64,000 nucleotides of DNA, from positions 248,001 through 312,000 of the forward strand of contig JAKLJX010000006.1 of the NCBI GenBank assembly GCA_023150945.1. The letters are read 5' to 3'. Positions within the stretch are counted from its first letter, which is position 1. Every line of letters begins with the position of its first letter. Made by a program: the position numbers and the translations under genes. A model generated the notes under the pieces. It made no database searches and was not told the DNA's origin. It saw nothing but the letters and a program-made list of their open reading frames with translations. Shown piece by piece: positions 18,640-27,835 of the stretch. The stretch is from a bacterium. Its GTDB lineage: Bacteria > Zhuqueibacterota > Zhuqueibacteria > Zhuqueibacterales > Zhuqueibacteraceae.

Positions 18640-19862
18640 TGCGGAACATGAACGAACAAAACAACCGGGAAGCCGGCCTGCTCGATTACCTTCTGATTTT
18701 GGTCAAATGGCGCAAAGTTATCTTGACGAATTTCCTGATTGCTCTGGCCCTGGGTGTCACCCTCAGTTTGGTGCTGCCGAAGTACTACCGGGCGACGGCC
18801 ACTTTTTTGCCGCCCTCACAAAGCTCGGGCCTGAGTGCGCTCATTCAAAACTTCTCCTTTGATGTGCTGGGCGCCAGCGACATTTCCGGAGAGGCCTGTT
18901 TGGCCATTCTCAAGAGCCGGGAGCTGCGCGAGCAAATCATCGCGAAATATGACCTCATGAAGGTGTATGAGGAAAAATATCTCGAACATACGCTCAAAGA
19001 ACTGGATGCCAACGTCGTGACCGCGCCGGAGTATCAAGTCGGCATTGGCGTTTCGACCATCAGTTCCGTGTCGCTCAGCGTGATTGATAAGAGCCCGCAG
19101 CGCGCTGCAGACATGGCCAACGATTTTCTGAGTCTGCTGGAAGCGCGCATCATCGAGCTCAACACCAAGAAGGCGCGCAACAACCGCATCTTCCTGGAGA
19201 AAAGGGTGGCACAGAACCAGCAGGATTTGCAGGCCGCCGAGGATTCCCTGCGCGCGTTTCAGGAAAAATACGGCGCGATCGAGATTTCCGCGCAATCGAA
19301 AGCCACTATCGAAGCGGCGGCCCAACTCAAGGCTGACATCCTGGCCCTGGAGATGGAGCGCAACATCCTCGCGAAGAATGCCCTGCCGAGCAACGTCTCG
19401 CTGAGCAAGCTCAATACCCGACTGTCTGCGATGCAACACGAGTACGAAAAGTTCTATGCCGAAAACACCCAGGTCCAGAACGGGTATGAAGTTCTCCTGC
19501 CGATTCGGAAAATTCCGGCACTCGCCCTGCAATATTTTCGTGCGCTGCGGGAAACCGAGGTGCAAAACCGGCTGTATGAAATGCTGGTACCTCTCTACGA
19601 GCAGGCCAAGATTCAAGAGGACAAGACGATTCCAGTTCTCAAAGTCATTGATCGCGCCATCCCGCCCACCTATAAATACAAACCGAAACGCGCTTTCATC
19701 GTGCTGGGAATCGTCGCGGTCAGCCTGATCTTCTGTCTGCTTTATGTTTTCTATCGCGAGTATCTGGAAAACCTCAAGCAGCGCGATGCCGAGCAACATG
19801 ACAAATTGCTGGCACTGACCCGGGCCTTCTCATTCCGCCGACAGCACAGGACTTCCCGATGA
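18639..19862 (+). CDS. Chain-length determinant protein, Wzz family
   Basis: About 407 residues with a transmembrane segment near residues 25-50 (VILTNFLIALALGVTLSLVLP) and another near 350-370 (AFIVLGIVAVSLIFCLLYVFY), around a long coiled coil. This is the Wzz topology, with the proline-rich PPTYKYKPKRA before the second helix. There is no C-terminal tyrosine-kinase domain, unlike Wzc, so polymer length would be set without an attached BY-kinase. Its start overlaps the Wza-like stop (TGATG) and its stop overlaps the next gene (ATGA), which indicates tight translational coupling. Confidence 0.88.
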   Translation: MRNMNEQNNREAGLLDYLLILVKWRKVILTNFLIALALGVTLSLVLPKYYRATATFLPPSQSSGLSALIQNFSFDVLGASDISGEACLAILKSRELREQIIAKYDLMKVYEEKYLEHTLKELDANVVTAPEYQVGIGVSTISSVSLSVIDKSPQRAADMANDFLSLLEARIIELNTKKARNNRIFLEKRVAQNQQDLQAAEDSLRAFQEKYGAIEISAQSKATIEAAAQLKADILALEMERNILAKNALPSNVSLSKLNTRLSAMQHEYEKFYAENTQVQNGYEVLLPIRKIPALALQYFRALRETEVQNRLYEMLVPLYEQAKIQEDKTIPVLKVIDRAIPPTYKYKPKRAFIVLGIVAVSLIFCLLYVFYREYLENLKQRDAEQHDKLLALTRAFSFRRQHRTSR

Positions 19863-21289
19863 CGACCCGGTGGTGGCAATGGCTGCCGCATGAAAGAGCA
19901 GCCATTCTGATTTTCACGGGGTTCAACCTCATCCTCGGTGCGCTGTCCGCGTTCGCCGGCGAGCCCTTACTTCTTCACGCGATTGCCGCACTGGCTCTCA
20001 TTGCGCTGGGTTTCGTCCTGGTGATCCCCAATTTCCTGGAATGCCTGCTGCTTCTGCTTTTCGTTTTCGCCGTTGAGTTGCTTTACAACTATCTCGGACT
20101 CTGGGCGGTGATCGGCGCTTTCGTGCTGGTGCTCAGCCTGGCGCTCATGCGTTCTTTTGTCGAGGGCTTCACGCAATGGCGCGAGCGCCTTTTCACCCGG
20201 GAGTTGCTTCTCTTTCTCGGCGTGATTCTGGCCTCCCTGTTTTGGGGGAAGCCGGCATTCAACGGCTATCGCCTTTTCGGGCTGAATCTCGTGCTGGGGG
20301 TCATGGTCTTCGCCCTGACCCATTTCACTCTCTCTTCTTTCCGCAGCCTGCATTATTTAACCCTGATTCTGATCGTGGTGCTGGCGCTCAATGCACTCTA
20401 CGCCATTTTCCACCACCTCAGCTACGGAGTGCGCGCCACCAGCCTGTTTGTCGAGACCCCGACGTACTCTGGCCACTACTTTGTTCAGGGATTCGCTCTG
20501 GCTGCCGGCGCCTTTTTTAGTCCGCCGTTTCGCCGATTGCGGGGATTTCTCGTTGTTGCACTGATCACCCTGCTGGTGGCGCTGTTTCTCACGCTGACTC
20601 GCGCCGCCTGGCTCGCCTTCCTTTTTCTGATACTGCTCAGTGCCTTCTTTTCCAGGATTCCAAAGCGGTATCTGCTTGCCGGCGGCATCGGCGTCGGCGT
20701 GACGGTGCTGCTGGCCTTTGTGTTTGTCGCCACCGACGCCTTCAATGCCATGCTCAAGGCCCGCATCGCGACCGATATTCAAAGCGCCAATGTCAGTGTC
20801 GGCAGCATCGCTTTTCGCGTCCTCTTGTGGCAATCGGCGTGGAATCTGTTTCTGGCTAACCCGCTGCTGGGAATCGGATTCGACAACTTTCTCGTGCTGA
20901 ATGCCTTGACACCCAACTTTCCGATCATTCGCGCCCTGGGCGGCGAGAATCTTTATGTGCACAATATCTATCTGCAAACTCTGGCGGAGACCGGGCTGGT
21001 TGGATTCCTCGCGTTGGTGATCCTTCTGATCAGCATCTATGCCGGCATCGCTGCGATGCTGCGCCACACGGCCCAGCATCGCTACCGGTTTCTGTTGTTG
21101 GGGTATGCCGGGGTGGTGAGCCTCTGGCTCTTTATGGGATTGACCGAGGCTTCACTGTACACGCCGGTCACGGCGGTTTTCTTTTTCTTTATCCTGGGCG
21201 TGCTCAGCGGCTTTCACAAGCTCCTGCAGCGCGAGGCGGCCACCACCTCCGGAGGCCCGCAACGCAGTCTGCCCGGCGCCTCGGAATGA
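19859..21289 (+). CDS. O-antigen polymerase/ligase-like membrane protein (Wzy/WaaL)
   Basis: The 476-residue protein has about ten to twelve hydrophobic helices. It carries the PF04932-type ligase/polymerase signature: FLTLTRAAWLAF, then FRVLLWQSAWNLFLANPLLGIGFDNF, a large periplasmic loop and HNIYLQTLAETGLVGF. Such proteins join undecaprenyl-linked oligosaccharides in the periplasm. Polymerase and ligase cannot be separated by sequence alone. The place beside Wzz and Wza favours a Wzy polymerase. It overlaps the previous stop by four bases. Confidence 0.85.
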   Translation: MTTRWWQWLPHERAAILIFTGFNLILGALSAFAGEPLLLHAIAALALIALGFVLVIPNFLECLLLLLFVFAVELLYNYLGLWAVIGAFVLVLSLALMRSFVEGFTQWRERLFTRELLLFLGVILASLFWGKPAFNGYRLFGLNLVLGVMVFALTHFTLSSFRSLHYLTLILIVVLALNALYAIFHHLSYGVRATSLFVETPTYSGHYFVQGFALAAGAFFSPPFRRLRGFLVVALITLLVALFLTLTRAAWLAFLFLILLSAFFSRIPKRYLLAGGIGVGVTVLLAFVFVATDAFNAMLKARIATDIQSANVSVGSIAFRVLLWQSAWNLFLANPLLGIGFDNFLVLNALTPNFPIIRALGGENLYVHNIYLQTLAETGLVGFLALVILLISIYAGIAAMLRHTAQHRYRFLLLGYAGVVSLWLFMGLTEASLYTPVTAVFFFFILGVLSGFHKLLQREAATTSGGPQRSLPGASE

Positions 21290-21340
21290 ATTGGTGATCG
21301 GAATCTGAACCAAGACACTGTTCTTGCTCCCGCGCGAAAC

Positions 21341-22441
21341 ATGCAAATCGCCATTGACGCCCGCGACCTGGCCAACGTCACCACCGGCGTGGGCCGCTAT
21401 CTGTTGAATCTGCTCCAGCACTTTCCCGACTTGCGGCCGGATTTTGTCTTTACTCTTTACACCGACCGGCCCATTCCGGTGCCGCAGCGTGCCGCGACGT
21501 TGCGTACCAAGATTCTCACCGGCCATCCCTGGTTGTGGAAACAGGTTCTCATGCCGATCGAGCAAAAGCGCGCACACATGGATCTGTTTTTCGTCCCAAG
21601 TTACAGCACGCCGGTCTGCAATCCCGCGCACGCGGTGGTCACGATTCATGATATGATCTACACGCGTTATCCCCAGTGGACGACGCGGCTCGAGCGCTGG
21701 CGCTTTGCCACTATCGTGCGCTACTCCGCGCGTTTTGCCAGCCGTATCATCGCAGTTTCAGAAGCGACCCGCAAAGACATTCTCACCCTGACCGGCGTTT
21801 CACCTCGCAAGGTGAAAGTCATCTACGAAGGAGTTGATCCGATCTTTCGCGAGCTGCCGGCGGAGGATCTCGTTGCAGCCGGCGCGCGCCTCGGGCTTGC
21901 CCTGCCCTTCATTCTTTATGTCGGGTCTCTGCATCACCGGCGCAACGTCAAGCGCCTGTTGCAGGCCTTTGCCCAGTTGCAACGGGCAGGGAAGATCCCG
22001 CACCGGCTCGTGCTGTGTGGCTTGAACCTGTTCGAGCACCACGAGCTGGAACAATGGGTGACCGAGCTGCAGCTTGCCGAACACGTCAAGTATTTCGGAT
22101 ACGTGACGGATGAGGATCTCGTGGCTCTGTACAACCTGGCCGAGTTGTTCGTTTACCCGTCGATGTATGAAGGCTTCGGACTGCCGGTGTTGGAAGCCAT
22201 GGCGTGTGGGACGCCGGTGATTACCGGCAACTCCTCGTCGCTTCCGGAAGTCGCAGGAGATGCTGCGCTCTTGGTCGATCCCCATGACACCCTGGCGCTG
22301 AGCCGCGCCATGGCCAGCTTGATACGGGAAGCTTCGCTGCGGCAAGAGCTGCGGGAGCGCGGCCAGGCGCAATGCCGCAAATTCGCCTGGCGGACGGCAG
22401 CCGCGGAAACGCTCGATCTTTTTGCGGAAGCCGCCACCTAA
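21341..22441 (+). CDS. Family 4 glycosyltransferase (mannosyltransferase-like)
   Basis: A 366-residue GT-B protein beginning MQIAIDARDLANVTTGVGRY. It has TIHDMIYTRYP, AVSEATRKDI, FILYVGSLHHRRN and the EX7E donor motif in PSMYEGFGLPVLEAMACGTPVI. This pattern is common in GT4 mannosyl- and rhamnosyltransferases. It begins 51 bp after the polymerase gene. Substrates are not known. Confidence 0.9.
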   Translation: MQIAIDARDLANVTTGVGRYLLNLLQHFPDLRPDFVFTLYTDRPIPVPQRAATLRTKILTGHPWLWKQVLMPIEQKRAHMDLFFVPSYSTPVCNPAHAVVTIHDMIYTRYPQWTTRLERWRFATIVRYSARFASRIIAVSEATRKDILTLTGVSPRKVKVIYEGVDPIFRELPAEDLVAAGARLGLALPFILYVGSLHHRRNVKRLLQAFAQLQRAGKIPHRLVLCGLNLFEHHELEQWVTELQLAEHVKYFGYVTDEDLVALYNLAELFVYPSMYEGFGLPVLEAMACGTPVITGNSSSLPEVAGDAALLVDPHDTLALSRAMASLIREASLRQELRERGQAQCRKFAWRTAAAETLDLFAEAAT

Positions 22442-22461
22442 CCGTTTTGCGCGCCCATTTC

Positions 22462-23691
22462 ATGAAGCTCGAAAATCTCTACAAGAATGCGCTGTTCGTC
22501 ATTCTCTTCAATGGCCTGATCTTGGGCTGCGGTTTGTTCAAGAACATCATTCTCGTTCCCTATGTTTCCGAAGCCGAGTTGGGCGTCTATTCTTTGCTGC
22601 TGGCGATTTCCGGCTTTGTCTATCCGTTGAGCCTGGTCGGCCAGCAGACCGCGTTGGTGCGCTTTCTGAGCGGCCGGGAGGTGAAATCCTTCAACTGCAC
22701 CCGGGGCGTCACCGAAATTCTGGCCGTCAGCGCGGCGTTGATTGTTTTGGCCACCGCGATCGCAGCGAAGATCTACGCGTTGACCGGGCTGGCCGTGCTG
22801 TTTCTCGTCGTTGTGACTTTTGCCAATGCCGTTACGGACTTGCTGCCGGGCGTTCTGCGGGCGCAGGGAATTTACGCCGTCTCGATCGTCATCTTTCGCG
22901 GCGTCAATCTCTTTCTGCTCGCCGGTTTTGTCGTGCTCATCGCCCTCGCGCGCTTCACACTGGCGAACGTGCTGTGGACGGTCATGCTGATCACCGCCGG
23001 CTATGCGCTGGTGTCCGCGGTGATTTCCGTGAAATACTTCGGCACGGGCCGGACGCCCTTCCCCAAATACATTTGGAAGGAAGGCGCCATGCTGCTCGGC
23101 ACGCACCTGTCCCTGCTGGTGATCATCTACAGCGATCGCCTGTTGATTCCGAAACTGGTTTCGTTGGAGGCACTGGGCCTCTATTTTGCAATCAGTGCGG
23201 TCATGCGCCTGTTCGAACTGGCTACGCAGTCCATCGAATTCGTTTTGTTGCCCGACGTGCACCGCCTCAACGCCAGACAAATGCTGCTGCTTGCAGGCGC
23301 AGTGGTGGCTGGCGGCATCGTGCTCGCGCTCGCCTACGTTTTGTTCGGCCCCTCTCTGGTGGCGCTGCTGTACCAGGGTAAGTATGACGCGGGCGTCTAC
23401 CTGATTCCCTATCTCGCGATGAGCGGCTTCCTCAGCATTTTGTACGTCATACCCTACACCATCATCAGCGGGCGTTTGCCTGCGCGCTGTCTGCAACAGC
23501 TTCTTTATGGCAATGTGGCGGTGATGGTGTTGAATATCGCGGCGGGGTTTGTGTTGATTTCCCGTTGGGAGCTGCGCGGCGCGGCGCTGACGACGATCAT
23601 CATCTGGATGATTCGCGTGTTCCTGGCCTCGGGCATCATTTATTTCGAGCGCCGGCGCGGCCGCCTGATTGCCCGCCGCGCGCCGGGATAG
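22462..23691 (+). CDS. Wzx-like polysaccharide flippase (MATE/MVF fold)
   Basis: About 409 residues with twelve or so hydrophobic helices and few long loops. The start LYKNALFVILFNGLILGCGLFKN and the segment EAELGVYSLLLA are typical of Wzx/RfbX transporters, which flip undecaprenyl-linked repeat units across the inner membrane. The ATG at 22462 is 20 bp after the preceding gene. With the polymerase, Wzz and Wza-like proteins it completes a Wzx/Wzy-type pathway. Confidence 0.86.
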   Translation: MKLENLYKNALFVILFNGLILGCGLFKNIILVPYVSEAELGVYSLLLAISGFVYPLSLVGQQTALVRFLSGREVKSFNCTRGVTEILAVSAALIVLATAIAAKIYALTGLAVLFLVVVTFANAVTDLLPGVLRAQGIYAVSIVIFRGVNLFLLAGFVVLIALARFTLANVLWTVMLITAGYALVSAVISVKYFGTGRTPFPKYIWKEGAMLLGTHLSLLVIIYSDRLLIPKLVSLEALGLYFAISAVMRLFELATQSIEFVLLPDVHRLNARQMLLLAGAVVAGGIVLALAYVLFGPSLVALLYQGKYDAGVYLIPYLAMSGFLSILYVIPYTIISGRLPARCLQQLLYGNVAVMVLNIAAGFVLISRWELRGAALTTIIIWMIRVFLASGIIYFERRRGRLIARRAPG

Positions 23692-23760
23692 TGCCCTGGG
23701 CAATCTTCCGATACCTGTTTGCCTGCGGATCGCAATCGTCTGACCAACACCATCCAATCA

Positions 23761-24912
23761 ATGACCTGGGTCGAATACACGTTCTGGCTGAGCGCCTTTC
23801 TCATTCTCTTTACCTACGTCGGCTATCCCGCCCTCATGTTCGGTCTTTCCATTTTTCTGCGCAAGCCCCGTTCGTGTGATGAGAATCACCTGCCCGCCGT
23901 GTCCATGCTGGTGGCGGCATTCAATGAAGAGGCGGTCCTTGCAGAAAAAATCAGCAACTGCCTGGCCCTGGACTATCCGCGCGAAAAGCTCGAAATCCTG
24001 ATCGGCTCGGATGGCTCCAACGACGGCACGAATGCGATCATGGCGGCGCATGCCGGCGCGACGATTCGCGTGTTTCCCTATGCCTCGCGCCGCGGCAAGG
24101 CCGCCGTGCTGAATGCCCTGGCCGGCGAAGCGCGCGGTGAGATCCTGGTCTTTTCGGATGCCAACACCATGTATCGGCGGGACGCCATTCGGCGGCTGGT
24201 GCCCTATTTCGCCGACGCGCAGGTGGGCGGCGTGTGCGGCCGGCTCGTGCTGCTCAACCGAAACGGCCTAAGTGAGGCAGAGGGCGAGCGCTTTTATTGG
24301 GATTATGAGAACTACCTCAAGTACCTGGAAGGAAAAATCAAGACGGTTTTCGGTGCGAATGGCGCTATTTATGCGATTCGGCGGGAGCTTTACCATCCCC
24401 TGCCCACAAGCAAGGCGGTGATGGATGACTTCCTCATTCCCTTGCACATCGTACAGCGCGGTTATGACATCGTCTACGACAAGGATGCGGTGGTATACGA
24501 ATCAGCGGCGCCGAGCCTGCGCGCCGAGTTCCGGCGCAAGGTTCGCATTGGCGCCGCCAATTTTCATGGCATTCGCGAGATTCTGCCTCTGCTCAGCCCG
24601 ACGCGCGGATTTGTCGCCTTCGGGCTGTGGTCCCACAAAATCATCAGGTGGTTCGCGCCGTTTCTGCTGCTGGCGATGCTTGCCGCTAATATAAGTCTGC
24701 TGGGCGAGCCGCATTACAACCTGCTGTTCGGTCTGCAGATGGCATTCTATGGTGCGGCGTTGTGCGCCTGGCTGCTGGACGCATTGGGCCTCCACGTGCC
24801 GGTGCTCATCTATCCCTATTATTTCGTCGTGGTCAATCTCGCGCTGTTGATTGGCTTCTTCAAGTTCCTCACCAATTCGCAGAGGCCAGCATGGGCGCGG
24901 GTCGAACGATGA
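23761..24912 (+). CDS. Membrane-bound family 2 glycosyltransferase
   Basis: A 383-residue processive-type GT2. One N-terminal helix (FWLSAFLILFTYVGYP) is followed by the GT-A domain with VSMLVAAFNEE, IGSDGSNDGT, FSDANT and MDDFLIPLHIVQRGY, and by three C-terminal helices. The DxD-like SDAN and a D-D pair before the helices are present; the Q/RxxRW motif of true cellulose or hyaluronan synthases is not clear. It probably extends the lipid-linked glycan at the membrane. The ATG at 23761 is chosen because upstream in-frame codons lack similarity. Confidence 0.87.
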   Translation: MTWVEYTFWLSAFLILFTYVGYPALMFGLSIFLRKPRSCDENHLPAVSMLVAAFNEEAVLAEKISNCLALDYPREKLEILIGSDGSNDGTNAIMAAHAGATIRVFPYASRRGKAAVLNALAGEARGEILVFSDANTMYRRDAIRRLVPYFADAQVGGVCGRLVLLNRNGLSEAEGERFYWDYENYLKYLEGKIKTVFGANGAIYAIRRELYHPLPTSKAVMDDFLIPLHIVQRGYDIVYDKDAVVYESAAPSLRAEFRRKVRIGAANFHGIREILPLLSPTRGFVAFGLWSHKIIRWFAPFLLLAMLAANISLLGEPHYNLLFGLQMAFYGAALCAWLLDALGLHVPVLIYPYYFVVVNLALLIGFFKFLTNSQRPAWARVER

Positions 24913-24919
24913 GACGGTC

Positions 24920-26299
24920 ATGTCCAAGCCGCTGGAAAAGGCTCTGCTCTTCCTCTCCGACGGCCTCGCCACTCACCTCGCCTTTGGAGCCTGGGCGGCG
25001 CTGCGCCAACGCCACGGTTTCTACGCCGAACCCGAGCCGCAGCAATTTCTGCTCAATGCCACAGTGATCTTCCTCTTTTGGCTGGCGTTGTTCGTCTTCT
25101 TCGGTCTCTATCGCTCTTGGTATGCCCAGTCCCGCGTCGACGAGTTCCTTGGTGTTGCCAAAGTGGTTTCGCTGGGCGTGCTGCTGATCTTTCTTGCCAC
25201 CTTTGAGCCGCATCAGGATTTTTCCAATCCCCTATCCTCCAGCCGCGCAATGATTCTGTCCTACTGGCTGCTGATGATCGTGGCGGTGAGCGGCGGGCGC
25301 TTGCTCTTGCGGACCTTTCAACGCACCCTGCTGGAAGCCGGCATTGGTGTGCGCAGAACGGTGATCGCCGGCTGGGGCCGCCGGGCGCGCGAGCTGTTCG
25401 ATCATTTGCGCAAATCACCCGCCCTGGGTTATGAGGTGCTGGGATTCATTGACCTGCAGCCGCCGCCGGCGCCGGAGGTTTACCGCGCCTGTCCCGTTCT
25501 GGGATCACTGCCTGATCTGCCCGCGCTGCTGCAGCAAAACAACATCACGGAAGTGCTGATTGCATTTGACGGCGATTCGAGGGAGCACGTTGCCGCGGTG
25601 CTGCGCGTTTGCGAGGCCGTGCCGGTTCGCTGCAAGATCGTACCGGCGCTGGTTGACGTGATCATCGGCCAGGCGCGTACCAATCAGATTTATGGTTTTC
25701 CGCTTATCGACGTGATGCCCGAGCCGATGGCCGCTTGGGAACGCCATGTGAAGCGGCTGGCAGACGTCGTCATTGCCGCGGCGGGGCTGGTGCTGCTTCT
25801 GCCCTTCTGGCTGCCAGCCCTGTTGGCGATTTGGGCGGAAACGCGGCAGCCGGTTTTCTGCGAGCAGTGGCGGGTGGGGCTGCGTGGTCGGCGATTCAAA
25901 CGCTATCTTCTTCGCACGGCAAAAAACGGCTCGCGCGAGAATGTTGGGACACCGCAGGAAGGCAAAGTGGGCAGAGCCATTCGGCGGCTGCACCTGGAGG
26001 GCGTGCCGCAATTGTGGAATGTCTTGAAGGGTGAAATGAGCCTGGTTGGGCCGCGGGCGGAACGCCCAGAATTGGTTGGCGGGCTGCAGCGCGACATTCC
26101 GTTCTACTTTCGCCGGCTGCATGTCAAGCCCGGTATCATCGGGTGGGCGCAGCTCAAAGGTGACTGCGACGCTGCGCTCGAAACTGTAAAGGCCATGCTA
26201 CCATATGATTTCTTCTACATCGAGAACATGTCACTGCGCATGGATTTGAAAATCTCGCTCAATGCGATTTATGCGGGATTGTTGCGGCGGAAAAGCTGA
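24920..26299 (+). CDS. Polyprenyl-phosphate sugar transferase paralogue with altered catalytic dyad
   Basis: About 459 residues: N-terminal helices (to about residue 130), a CoA-binding-like Rossmann domain (RRTVIAGWGRRARELF near 145-160), one more helix (282-305) and a WbaP/PglC-type C-terminal domain. Active enzymes move a sugar phosphate to undecaprenyl phosphate. Here the catalytic Asp-Glu of the LDE.PQ motif reads HLEGVPQ, so residues 360-361 are Glu-Gly. The nearby KFRSM motif reads LLRTA. The paralogue at 27.8-30.3 kb keeps both. WNVLKGEMSLVGPR and GIIGWAQ are conserved, so the fold is intact. The protein may be inactive or have a new role. The start follows the previous gene by 7 bp. 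Confidence 0.85.
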   Translation: MSKPLEKALLFLSDGLATHLAFGAWAALRQRHGFYAEPEPQQFLLNATVIFLFWLALFVFFGLYRSWYAQSRVDEFLGVAKVVSLGVLLIFLATFEPHQDFSNPLSSSRAMILSYWLLMIVAVSGGRLLLRTFQRTLLEAGIGVRRTVIAGWGRRARELFDHLRKSPALGYEVLGFIDLQPPPAPEVYRACPVLGSLPDLPALLQQNNITEVLIAFDGDSREHVAAVLRVCEAVPVRCKIVPALVDVIIGQARTNQIYGFPLIDVMPEPMAAWERHVKRLADVVIAAAGLVLLLPFWLPALLAIWAETRQPVFCEQWRVGLRGRRFKRYLLRTAKNGSRENVGTPQEGKVGRAIRRLHLEGVPQLWNVLKGEMSLVGPRAERPELVGGLQRDIPFYFRRLHVKPGIIGWAQLKGDCDAALETVKAMLPYDFFYIENMSLRMDLKISLNAIYAGLLRRKS

Positions 26300-26389
26300 C
26301 AGATTCTTCCCGCCTCAACCCGGCGAACAGCTTTCTCATGCGATGGACAACTGCCAAGCCCTCGCCGGGCACAACGCCCTCCACGCGCG

Positions 26390-27058
26390 TTACCCAGTTG
26401 TTCGGTCCCCGCTCATGACCTTTCCAGCCGGCTCTCCCGCCAGAATCATTCCTGCAACGCTGAGCGCACTTGGCCTTTCGGCTGCAAACAGCCAATCGAC
26501 GCGCAGCCAGAATCCTGCAATCACGCGAGAGTGAAAAATTCCGATTGCGTCGACCGGCATTTCACGCCATTCGCCCTGTTCATTTCGCCAAAAATACGCT
26601 TCCTGGCGATGGGGATCGATGAGCCAGTACTCCGGCGCACCGTGTTCGGCATAAAGCTTCTTTTTTTCGACGGCGTCCAGGCGGCGGCTTCCGGGAGAAA
26701 TAATTTCAATCGTCGCGTCAGCCGGGCCAAAAATTTCCGTATTGCCAAACAAATGCAAACGATCGTTGCGGATGAACATCAAATCCGGCTCCGGCGCATT
26801 CTCGTCATCGAGCTTCATGGCCACGCGCGAGCCAACAATCAAGCCGAGTTTTTTTTCATCGACGAAGGCATGCAGGATGAAGTGCAGAAACCCCGTCAGT
26901 CCTTCATGTCCAATTGTTGCAGGCGACGCCATAATAATCTCCCCTCGAATTAAGGCGGCTTTCTGCTCTTGTACGCGGCTGCAAAACTCGCTGTAGGTGA
27001 ATTTTTCCGAAGGCGGCACGGCGCGCGGCATGGGCTTGGTGAGTAAATCGGACGGCAT
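26390..27058 (-). CDS. Uma2-family PD-(D/E)xK endonuclease-like protein, copy 1
   Basis: A 222-residue Uma2/DUF820 protein with EPDLMFIRND, EIISPGSRRLDAVEKKKLY and EYWLIDP, in the order of the restriction-endonuclease-like fold active site. These genes occur in many copies in cyanobacteria and other environmental phyla, and their function is unproven. The first 40 residues and the DNA just upstream are almost the same as in the next gene, so a recent tandem duplication or conversion is likely. The C-terminus differs and is longer. It converges with the sugar transferase gene 90 bp away. Confidence 0.85.
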   Translation of the reverse strand: MPSDLLTKPMPRAVPPSEKFTYSEFCSRVQEQKAALIRGEIIMASPATIGHEGLTGFLHFILHAFVDEKKLGLIVGSRVAMKLDDENAPEPDLMFIRNDRLHLFGNTEIFGPADATIEIISPGSRRLDAVEKKKLYAEHGAPEYWLIDPHRQEAYFWRNEQGEWREMPVDAIGIFHSRVIAGFWLRVDWLFAAERPSALSVAGMILAGEPAGKVMSGDRTTG

Positions 27059-27121
27059 ATCACACCTCTTGATCTCCTGTTTGGGGCCATAATTCCGGCA
27101 AGGCTGCCTTCAAAAGTAAAA

Positions 27122-27763
27122 TCAATTTCTCGCCGGCAATTCCGCCAGAATCGTCTGCACAATCTCAACTTCATCCGGCTGCTCGGCGGCGAAAAGCCAA
27201 TCGAGGCGCAGCCAAAAGCCTGTTATGGCAACGGAATGAAAAATGCCGTTTTTATCCACCGGCAAATTTTTCCATGTCGCGTTTTCGTTGCGCCAGAAAT
27301 GTGCTTCTTGTTTGTGTATGTCGATCAGCCAATATTCCGCCACCCCAAATTCCGCATACAATTTCTTCTTGTCAACCGTGTCCAGCCGCCGGCTGCCGGG
27401 GGAGATAACTTCGATAGCCACATCCGCCGGTCCGAAAATTTCGGTGTTGCCCAACAAATGCAAACGATCGTTGCGGATGAACATCAAATCCGGTTCGGGC
27501 GCGTTTTCGTCGTCGAGTTTCATGGCGACACGCGAACCGATCACCATCCCCAACTTTTGCTTCTTGACGAAGAGGCGAAGAAGCGTTGACAGATAATTGA
27601 CAAGTTCTTCGTGTTTGACGGTTGCAGGCGCCGCCATAATAATCTCCCCTCGAATTAAGTCGGCCTTCTGCTCTTGTACGCGGCTGCAAAACTCGCTGTA
27701 GGTGAATTTCTCCGAAGGCGGCACGGCGCGCGGCATGGGCTTGGTGAGTAAATCGGATGGCAT
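27122..27763 (-). CDS. Uma2-family PD-(D/E)xK endonuclease-like protein, copy 2
   Basis: A 213-residue paralogue of the preceding gene with the same EPDLMFIRND, EVISPGSRRLDTVDKKKLY and EYWLIDIH motifs. The start region is shared almost base for base, including the upstream ATATCACACCTCTT block (minus-strand AAGAGGTGTGATATG ribosome site). The central parts have diverged more. The two lie head to tail with 63 bp between them. They separate the two halves of the polysaccharide cluster and are likely later arrivals. Confidence 0.85.
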   Translation of the reverse strand: MPSDLLTKPMPRAVPPSEKFTYSEFCSRVQEQKADLIRGEIIMAAPATVKHEELVNYLSTLLRLFVKKQKLGMVIGSRVAMKLDDENAPEPDLMFIRNDRLHLLGNTEIFGPADVAIEVISPGSRRLDTVDKKKLYAEFGVAEYWLIDIHKQEAHFWRNENATWKNLPVDKNGIFHSVAITGFWLRLDWLFAAEQPDEVEIVQTILAELPARN

Positions 27764-27835
27764 ATCACACCTCTTAAATTCCCATTACGGCCTGCAATTT
27801 TGGCATGCGTTTTTTCAAAAGCAAGATCAATTCTA

